DNA of 64,000 nucleotides, from NCBI GenBank assembly GCA_963747535.1, contig CAVVFX010000022.1, positions 186,001 to 250,000 of the forward strand, in the 5' to 3' direction. The notes beneath the pieces were generated by a model. That model saw only the letters and a program-made list of their open reading frames with translations, was not told the DNA's origin and searched no databases. Numbering within the stretch: position 1 is the stretch's first letter; every line of letters begins with the position of its first letter. This stretch comes from CAVVFX01 sp963747535 (GTDB taxonomy: Bacteria > Acidobacteriota > Terriglobia > Bryobacterales > Bryobacteraceae). The position numbers and the translations under genes were made by a program. This document shows positions 57,986 through 64,000 of this stretch, piece after piece.

Positions 57986-59182
57986 TTGAATGCATGCGCA
58001 TCACAACCCACTACACTAGTGTGTTCATCCGTGTTCAATTTGGCCATAGTCGAATTGCTTTTCCATTGCGCCCGCGCCGATGCGGTGGATGGCAATCACA
58101 TAAGAGTGCCGGCTGAAAATGGCCTGGACTGGGATGCCCTGTCTGACGCTGCGGAGTACCATGGCCTGGCACCGATCCTGTACCGCACCCTGGATGCCGC
58201 GTGCCCCGATCTCGTGCCGGAGAACGTCGCGAGCCGTCTCCGCGATGCGTACCGCGATTCCGCCCGGCGCAACCTGATTTTCACGGCCAGGCTGTTCGCA
58301 CTGCTGGATGCTTTCGAAGCTGAGGGCATTGCCGCGGTGCCCTTGAAAGGCCCCGTTTTGGCTGAATCGCTTTATCCCGATCCGGTGTTGCGGCCTTTTT
58401 CGGATCTGGATCTCCTGGTCCGGAAGCAGGATGTTCCGGCCGCCCTGCGAGTTCTCACGCGGGAGGGATACCGGCTCAGTCCACACTTCGCTCGCCTGCG
58501 CTTCGACACTCTCCTCAGTCTTAACTTCGAGCTGGTTTTCCACCAGGAGGGCATGCCGCGGGTGGATCTTCAATGGGAAACCGCCCCTGCGGATTATCCG
58601 TTCCGTTTCGATGTGGAGATACTGTGGCGCTCGCTCGGAAGGGCCCGGATCGCAGGACGGGAAGTCTCGAACCTTTCGCCGGAAGTTCTGTTGTTGTTTC
58701 TGTGCGTACACGGTGCGAAGCACTTGTGGTCGCGTCTCCAGTGGCTGGGAGATGTTGCCAGGCTGGCGCATACTCAACCGGATTGGGCAGGCGCTTTGGA
58801 TCTCGCAACCAAGGCGGGATGTGTGCGGCCACTGTTGTTGGGTTCGCTGCTGGCTCATGAATTGCTCGAAGCACCGGTTCCGGAAGCGGTCGTGGAACGT
58901 GCTCGTGCGGCGCAGGCAGTCCAATCGAGGGCGCGACAGGTGGCTTTGCGGTTGAATCGTATCCCGCCTGTCGAGCCGGAAAGCCTGGAGGTGACGGCAT
59001 TCAACGTCCGATTGGCGGAACGGGCCTGGGACAAGGTGCGGCATCTCTCCGCTATGCTCAAGGCTCCGACCGAAGCGGATCTGGAGTCGTTTGCGCTGCC
59101 TGAGAATTTGTTTTTCCTTTACTATCCGTTGCGCGCCGCGCGTCTGGTTCAAAAATACGGCTCGTGGCTGGCACGCCGATGA
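57986..59182 (+). CDS. PF14907-type nucleotidyltransferase family protein
   Basis: A protein of up to 398 aa (GTG at 58031 is an equally likely start; no clear ribosome site). Motifs: PAENGLDWDALSDAAEYHGL, AVPLKGPVLAESLYPDPVLR and PFSDLDLLVRKQDVPAALRV. The D-x-D in SDLDLL and the KG motif fit the nucleotidyltransferase fold; VHGAKHLWSRLQWLGDVARL is also typical. This family recurs with HprK-like kinases and PqqD proteins in lasso-peptide and exopolysaccharide loci. It is divergent from paralogue 3. Confidence 0.88.
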   Translation: MNACASQPTTLVCSSVFNLAIVELLFHCARADAVDGNHIRVPAENGLDWDALSDAAEYHGLAPILYRTLDAACPDLVPENVASRLRDAYRDSARRNLIFTARLFALLDAFEAEGIAAVPLKGPVLAESLYPDPVLRPFSDLDLLVRKQDVPAALRVLTREGYRLSPHFARLRFDTLLSLNFELVFHQEGMPRVDLQWETAPADYPFRFDVEILWRSLGRARIAGREVSNLSPEVLLLFLCVHGAKHLWSRLQWLGDVARLAHTQPDWAGALDLATKAGCVRPLLLGSLLAHELLEAPVPEAVVERARAAQAVQSRARQVALRLNRIPPVEPESLEVTAFNVRLAERAWDKVRHLSAMLKAPTEADLESFALPENLFFLYYPLRAARLVQKYGSWLARR

Positions 59183-59210
59183 AGATCGGCGGTTCGCGAC
59201 GGCCAGGTGA

Positions 59211-60692
59211 CTAAGCTTTTTCAAGGTTTTCGACCGTGTTCGGCCGATTCACCGGCAGATTAGCGTATTTTATTACGCGGACCGGTCCGTCATGGTCCAC
59301 GCCGGTGTGAAATGACGGCAACTTGGGTACTAAAGCCCGGCGGAGAGAGTCTGCCAGGGGGCCAATCACCATGGGCGAGACTGAGTCATGGAAAGCATGA
59401 CTGATATTGACGAATTCTGTCGCGGACAACGGCACGCGGACGGTCCAGGTTTGCCAGATGGCTTTATCGCTGAACTTTTCTTCATAGAACGTGTGATCGA
59501 GACGCATCACCAGGTGACAGAAACCGAGATCCTGCGAGGCTTTGCGGACCTCGGCCCAGCACTCGTCGACGGTGTTGGCTTCGGCGAGCGCGTCCTCGAG
59601 AGCCTTGAGTCGCATATGAGATTGGACTACAGCCCGGAAACTCCTGGGACGAAAGAGGCGACGGACGAGGTTGAACTCAAGATATCCGAGGTGATGAATG
59701 CCGGCCCATACGAACGCGCAGAAGACGATGAGGACCGCTTCGGCGGAATGCGAATTCATCATTCCGAGCGAACAGAGGGCCCCGGCAGCGCAACAGCCAT
59801 AGAGGAGTAGCACAACCTTGCGAGGCGCAAAACCGCGATCGAGCAGGCGGTGATGGATGTGTCCGCGATCGGCCGAGAAGATCGGCCGATTGTTCAGGAA
59901 GCGGCGGGCGATAGCAAGGGAGGTGTCCAGCAGAGGAATCGCGAGCACCATCAGGGGCGCGGTCATACCAAGTAAAGTAACCGATTTCTGGCTCCAGAGG
60001 ACGCCGTAACAACCGAGCAGGAAACCGATGAACAGACTTCCCGAGTCGCCGAGGAAGATGGTGGCGGGGCTGAAATTATAGCGCAGGAAACCGAGCAGCG
60101 CGCCCAAAAGAGGCACCACTGCCAGAGCGAGCCCGATGTTGTGCTGCATAAGCGCAACGACCACTGCAGTAGCGGTAGCGAACAGACCGAGACCTGCCGC
60201 GAGGCCGTCCAGCCCATCGATAAGATTAACTGCATTGGTGCACGTGAGCAGCCAGAATACCGTCACCGGCAGGCTCAGCCAGTGGGCCAGCGGAACTCCT
60301 CCAAGGCCGGTTACGTGCACGCCGGCGAAATATGCGCAGACCGCGGCGGCAGTTTCACCGATGAGCTTTGGCGCGGCTTTAAGGCCCCATATATCGTCAC
60401 TCAAACCTACCAGGAAGACGAGCGCTGCAGCGGGGATCAGATGGGCGATGTCGATGCGCGCGGACCATACGATCTCACCGGCCTTGGCCCCCCAGGCAAG
60501 CAGAATTGCGTACGCCGCCAGGTATGAGATGGCGATGGCAACTCCGCCGAACCGCGGCGTGGGGGTCAGATGAATCTTCCGGTCGCTGGGATGATCGACG
60601 AGACTCCACCGCCGGCAGAGATTCCGGACCAGCGGGGTCAGCAACAACGACAGGACAAACGAAAGGATGAGGAGAGCGGTCAGGGAGTGCAT
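59211..60692 (-). CDS. WecA/MraY-like polyprenyl-phosphate sugar-1-phosphate transferase with extension
   Basis: A 493-aa membrane enzyme starting lipid-linked sugar synthesis. About ten transmembrane helices occupy residues 1-345. Catalytic motifs: VGLSDDIWGLKAAPK, CTNAVNLIDGLDGLAAGLG, TIFLGDSGSLFIGF and DRGHIHHRLLDRGF. The last ~145 residues are a soluble extension (AEANTVDECWAEVRKASQDL and onward) not found in E. coli WecA. It is first in a five-gene polysaccharide cluster by product logic, although all are transcribed leftward. Confidence 0.92.
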   Translation of the reverse strand: MHSLTALLILSFVLSLLLTPLVRNLCRRWSLVDHPSDRKIHLTPTPRFGGVAIAISYLAAYAILLAWGAKAGEIVWSARIDIAHLIPAAALVFLVGLSDDIWGLKAAPKLIGETAAAVCAYFAGVHVTGLGGVPLAHWLSLPVTVFWLLTCTNAVNLIDGLDGLAAGLGLFATATAVVVALMQHNIGLALAVVPLLGALLGFLRYNFSPATIFLGDSGSLFIGFLLGCYGVLWSQKSVTLLGMTAPLMVLAIPLLDTSLAIARRFLNNRPIFSADRGHIHHRLLDRGFAPRKVVLLLYGCCAAGALCSLGMMNSHSAEAVLIVFCAFVWAGIHHLGYLEFNLVRRLFRPRSFRAVVQSHMRLKALEDALAEANTVDECWAEVRKASQDLGFCHLVMRLDHTFYEEKFSDKAIWQTWTVRVPLSATEFVNISHAFHDSVSPMVIGPLADSLRRALVPKLPSFHTGVDHDGPVRVIKYANLPVNRPNTVENLEKA

Positions 60693-60743
60693 GGGACACC
60701 TAAGCTCTAACGGGTTGGTACGGTAACGTTATATCGGCAGCAG

Positions 60744-62024
60744 CTACAATCTTTCGGCGTCGGCTCCCTCGCTTTTTCGCGCTACGAGCGGATAACTGAT
60801 AAGGCTCACCGGCGAAGAGGCACCGACGGATTCACACAATTTAACCATTCTGGGAGCAAGAATACCGGCTGAGAACTGCACGGACGATTCGACTAATGTG
60901 GAATCCTGGTTCTTCGCGGTCCTTGCGGCAGTCAATATGTTTGTCACCATTAACCGAACATCTCCATGCCGCACGCTATAACAGGCGTTCTGTAAACCAT
61001 CGGCGGAGATCAGGTCCTCAATGTGACTTTGCGCGGGACCGAGATACAAGAAGGGGACTCCAAGTGCAAGTATGTTGTAGATCTTGCAAGGGTGGACAGT
61101 GCCCACAAAGGGATCTCCCATGACGACCGAGTGGAGGTCCGCCGCAGAGAGTGACTCACGGAGTTTCTCCCGCGGCTGGTAGGGCAGGCAGACGATATTC
61201 GTCAGCGAATGACACGCGGCAAAATCTTTGACCTTCTTGAACTCGCTTCCGCCCCCAATGAAACAGAATGCTATGTCAGAATGGGTCGCGAGTTGTCTGG
61301 CAGCTTCGAGAAGCGTGTCCAGGGGATGACAGGGGCTGTGGTTGCCCGAGTACATGACCACGAACCGTCCGGCGAGGCCATTGGCCACACGGAAGCGCTC
61401 GCGCCCGTCATGGTCATATGAGACCGATTCATCGTGCGACCAGGGCGGAATCACCGCAATGTGCCCATCGGAAATGCCTCGAGCGGCAATCCGCTCCCGC
61501 ATAAACCGGTCCAATACCACAATTTGAGAGGCTTGCCGTAGACTATAGACCTGGAGCGCGCGCAAGAACCGGCCCGCCACGGACTCTTCTTTCAGCCAAC
61601 CGGCTGCTATAGCCTCATCGGGGTTCATGTCCAGGATCCAGAGCACCAGCTTGTACCCGCGAAGCCGTGTAAACAGGGCGGCGATGAAGGAGAGAAGCGG
61701 GGGCGACGTCATGGCGACGACGACATCGAATCTGCCGAGTACAACCAGGCGCATCAAACAGGCGACAAGAAAGGTGCAGAAATCCAGGATGCGCCCCACT
61801 TTATTGGCCTTACCGAACCCGGTGCATGGAATCCGCAGAACGCGGATGCCGTGCCACTCTTCCGTTTCCGCAAAGCGCCGCGCCGGATTGTCGTAGGCGC
61901 GACGGCTGCAAACCACAGTAACTTCATGTCCATTCTGCACGAAGCTACGCGCCAGATCAGCAGCGTGCTGAGCTGAAGAGACGATATCGGGATAGAACGC
62001 CTGATTCAAAAGTAAGACGCGCAT
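60744..62024 (-). CDS. Glycosyltransferase family 4 (WbuB-like)
   Basis: A 426-aa GT-B enzyme. N-domain: RVLLLNQAFYPDIVSSAQHA, EVTVVCSRRAYDNPARRF. C-domain: FVVMYSGNHSPCHPLDTLLE, CFIGGGSEFKKVKDF and VCLPYQPREKLRESLSAADL with the nucleotide-sugar-binding region. WbuB-type enzymes add the second sugar in O-antigen or exopolysaccharide units. It lies 51 bases upstream of the WecA-like gene. Confidence 0.9.
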   Translation of the reverse strand: MRVLLLNQAFYPDIVSSAQHAADLARSFVQNGHEVTVVCSRRAYDNPARRFAETEEWHGIRVLRIPCTGFGKANKVGRILDFCTFLVACLMRLVVLGRFDVVVAMTSPPLLSFIAALFTRLRGYKLVLWILDMNPDEAIAAGWLKEESVAGRFLRALQVYSLRQASQIVVLDRFMRERIAARGISDGHIAVIPPWSHDESVSYDHDGRERFRVANGLAGRFVVMYSGNHSPCHPLDTLLEAARQLATHSDIAFCFIGGGSEFKKVKDFAACHSLTNIVCLPYQPREKLRESLSAADLHSVVMGDPFVGTVHPCKIYNILALGVPFLYLGPAQSHIEDLISADGLQNACYSVRHGDVRLMVTNILTAARTAKNQDSTLVESSVQFSAGILAPRMVKLCESVGASSPVSLISYPLVARKSEGADAERL

Positions 62025-62068
62025 ATGAGTTAGGAATTGATTAGACTTCCGCGAGCGTTGCCGCCCGT

Positions 62069-62992
62069 CTAGACTTGGGTACCGGACGCGGTCCGTTGAG
62101 AAAGATTACCTTCGACCCGGTGAACCGTCGTTCCCGCGATGGGAAAGCCTGGGGAATCGTCGCCACGGCGCTGACTGAGCAGAGCCTCGTAATAGAACAC
62201 TGCGATCATCCCCTCGTAGACCGACAGCATAATCGCGTAAGTTAGTCCCGTGCGGCCATCGCGAAACCCCTGACGGACAACATATACATAAAAGAACCGT
62301 GCAGCGGGTCGCAAGAAAAATGGCACTCTTGTTACCATCGCTTTCGCCAGACGGCGGCGCGAAGTGGCGTCACTACCGATGGCGGACATCCAGGGAACGA
62401 GCGAACGTGTTCTTTGATGCCGGGCAAAACCGGCCTCATCAACGGCGTACTTGATGTGCTTTTCAAGCCAGCGGCGCATACCGTGCGAAAAGGAATAATG
62501 CAGGTAAGGCTCTGCAAATACGGCGACTTTCTCGCTGGGGATGTCTTCCTGTTGGCCATGTCCAACTTGCTTAAAGCGAAGATGGCTCTTATGGCCGAGC
62601 CGAACCTGATACGAGGGCCACATTCCAGCGTAACGCAGCCATCGTCCAAACAGGATTACCTTCGAAGGAATACGATAGCCAAAGATCTCAGGTTCCGGCT
62701 TCAGGCTCTGCAACGCAGAGACGAACTCCGGAGTCACCGTCTCGTCAGCATCGAGGTGAAGCACCCAGTCATGACGGAAATTGCCGTACTCAATGCCGTG
62801 ATTTCGCTGACCGGCGAAGTTGTCGAACGGCCTCGACAGGACACGAGCACTGTAGGACCTGGCGACATCCAGAGTGCCATCAGTACTGCCGGAGTCAAGG
62901 ACAACTATGTCGTCACACCAGGAAAGGGAGGACAGGCAAGCCGAGAGATTCACTTCCTCGTTATGGGTCAGAATTAATATGGAGACGTTCAT
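62069..62992 (-). CDS. Glycosyltransferase family 2
   Basis: A 307-aa GT-A enzyme: VSILILTHNEEVNLSACLSS, IVVLDSGSTDGTLDVARSYS, GQRNHGIEYGNFRHDWVLHL and the DAD metal motif in LDADETVTPEF. It resembles WaaE/KdtX-like transferases. A C-terminal amphipathic stretch (FLRPAARFFYVYVVRQGFRD) may bind the membrane. The start overlaps the acetyltransferase stop. Confidence 0.9.
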   Translation of the reverse strand: MNVSILILTHNEEVNLSACLSSLSWCDDIVVLDSGSTDGTLDVARSYSARVLSRPFDNFAGQRNHGIEYGNFRHDWVLHLDADETVTPEFVSALQSLKPEPEIFGYRIPSKVILFGRWLRYAGMWPSYQVRLGHKSHLRFKQVGHGQQEDIPSEKVAVFAEPYLHYSFSHGMRRWLEKHIKYAVDEAGFARHQRTRSLVPWMSAIGSDATSRRRLAKAMVTRVPFFLRPAARFFYVYVVRQGFRDGRTGLTYAIMLSVYEGMIAVFYYEALLSQRRGDDSPGFPIAGTTVHRVEGNLSQRTASGTQV

Positions 62993-63579
62993 TACGATCC
63001 TATTGGGGGACGGGCGCGCAGAACCCTGGCCGGGTTCCCGCCCACTATGACATTTTCAGCAACATCTTTCGTCACCACGGCCCGTGCGCTGACGATAGAG
63101 AAAGCCCCCACATTCACGCCGGGACCGACGAACGCATCGGCGCAAACCCACACGCCCTCTTCGATTCGAATCGCGGGCTTGAGCAGCCGCATATCACTCC
63201 GCCGGTAATCGTGGGTCCCGGCACACAGATGGGCATATTGCGAAATGGTGGCGTTGCGACCGATCCAGATCCGGCCCAGGGAGTAAATGATCGCGCCATC
63301 GCCGAGAGCGGCGTTATCGTCTATTGAGAGATTCCACGGGATCGCGATGCGTACGGTAGGGTGAACGTGAACATTCCGGCCCACCTTTGCGCCGAACGCT
63401 CGAAGCACCGCGCGCCGCCAGATCCAAAAAGGACGCGGTGTCCACGAGAAGAGCGGTCCGCGCAGGGTCTCCCAGAGTGCACGGCCCAGCAGTTCGCCGG
63501 GTGTCCACTTTTGAGCTTTGCGGTTCGCGGCGATATCAACCTGCAGCGACTGCCCGGCTGAAGCGAGATCGGGTCCCAT
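62992..63579 (-). CDS. Left-handed beta-helix acetyltransferase (WcaF-like)
   Basis: A 195-aa hexapeptide-repeat enzyme similar to colanic-acid O-acetyltransferases. PLFSWTPRPFWIWRRAVLRA precedes the helix: VGRNVHVHPTVRIAIPWNLS, IGRNATISQYAHLCAGTHDY, ADAFVGPGVNVGAFSIVSAR and IVGGNPARVLRARP. The catalytic His is probably in AGTHD. The start at 63579 overlaps the stop of the upstream glycosyltransferase (TGATG). Confidence 0.9.
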   Translation of the reverse strand: MGPDLASAGQSLQVDIAANRKAQKWTPGELLGRALWETLRGPLFSWTPRPFWIWRRAVLRAFGAKVGRNVHVHPTVRIAIPWNLSIDDNAALGDGAIIYSLGRIWIGRNATISQYAHLCAGTHDYRRSDMRLLKPAIRIEEGVWVCADAFVGPGVNVGAFSIVSARAVVTKDVAENVIVGGNPARVLRARPPIGS

Positions 63580-64000
63580 CAGTTTATTCGAACCGTTGAC
63601 GGCATTGGGCCGCCGTCTTTCAACCAACGATACACATCCAACATGTCGCCGGCTATTCGGTCCCAGCCGAAGTCACGGGCCATCCAGGCGCGTCCACGAC
63701 CGCCCATCGCATGAAGTTCCGAACGCGGGAGATCCATCGCCACCCGTAAGGCGGCGGCCATCGGTTCTACACCATGGTCAATCCACCAGCCGCAACGCTC
63801 GCGCTCCAACCCGGCCCAAGGAGCACCCTTGGTAGAGATGACCGGGACTTCGGCTGCCAACGCTTCTGCCACAGTCATGGCGAAATTTTCGTTCAGCGTG
63901 GAAAGCAGGAACAGGTCTGCGCTTCGGTAGACAGCGAGGCGGGCCGCTCCAAAGATGGAACTCTCGATGCTGATTCTCCGGGCGCCCAGGGAAAGTGCCA
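63579..64000 (-). CDS. Glycosyltransferase family 4, C-terminal part
   Basis: About 140 codons running off the right edge; the 5' part is outside the window. ADLFLLSTLNENFAMTVAEA and LAAEVPVISTKGAPW give the E-x7-E-like nucleotide-sugar-binding signature of GT-B enzymes, then CGWWIDHGVEPMAAALRVAM. It is coupled to the acetyltransferase gene. Confidence 0.85.
   Translation of the reverse strand, partial: ALSLGARRISIESSIFGAARLAVYRSADLFLLSTLNENFAMTVAEALAAEVPVISTKGAPWAGLERERCGWWIDHGVEPMAAALRVAMDLPRSELHAMGGRGRAWMARDFGWDRIAGDMLDVYRWLKDGGPMPSTVRIN

Noticed and set aside
40579..59182. PEP-CTERM signals on the three large secreted paralogues
   Set aside because: Their C-termini lack the VPEP motif, the hydrophobic helix and the basic end; only the protein at 40579 has them.

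Overview
This 64 kb window most likely comes from an Acidobacteriota chromosome of the Bryobacteraceae / Candidatus Solibacter type. The assignment is inferred from gene content: two PSCyt1-PSCyt2-PSD1 / DUF1501 pairs, a carboxypeptidase-regulatory TonB-dependent receptor, an acidobacterial winged-helix regulator, a PEP-CTERM protein and Tat-type leaders. No rRNA, tRNA, CRISPR array or intact insertion sequence was found.

1-12.3 kb (minus strand): most of an extracellular contractile injection system (eCIS) operon. In transcription order it holds a DUF3467 protein, AAA+ ATPase, DUF4255 (Pvc16-like) cap, sheath, tube, a CxxC tail-assembly protein, a tiny DUF6760-like protein, a protein of unknown function, LysM baseplate protein, gpD-like hub, gpV-like spike, PAAR tip, gp25 and the start of a gpJ-like baseplate protein that runs off the left edge. 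Later genes are translationally coupled. The tiny protein has no usable start codon but lies in the -1 frame after an in-phase G7 run. Four copies of a hairpin element with compensatory stem changes sit in the operon's two largest gaps.

12.4-26.9 kb: two PSD1/DUF1501 modules flank an HTH regulator and a large TonB-dependent receptor. The receptor, the second module and an NTF2-like protein form a co-directional block, probably for capture and breakdown of an unknown polymer.

26.9-45.4 kb: an accessory region with intact genes (alginate-export-type porin; ANTAR regulator / PIG-L / hydrolase operon; Rrf2 and LuxR-type regulators; DUF4331; cytochrome P460; a Tat protein; PEP-CTERM protein; GDP-mannose epimerase; ABC exporter; HicB). 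Among them is gene debris: remnants of peptide deformylase, aldo/keto reductase, cysteine synthase, a radical-SAM maturase fused to a membrane-protein tail, a VOC protein, a regulator-propeller protein and HicA. One of three copies of a ~95-bp dispersed repeat lies here.

45.6-64 kb: a compact cluster encoding a DUF218 protein, radical SAM/SPASM protein, PqqD-like protein, HprK-like kinase and Ser-His-type S26 signal peptidase. It is coupled to three tandem paralogous secreted proteins (602, 857 and about 1150 aa). A PF14907-type nucleotidyltransferase and an exopolysaccharide set (WecA-like transferase, GT4, GT2, hexapeptide acetyltransferase, GT4) follow. The association resembles kinase/PqqD/nucleotidyltransferase sets of exopolysaccharide and lasso-peptide loci. 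Pairing with a growing family of secreted proteins with a shared C-terminal motif is the best candidate here for an undescribed system.
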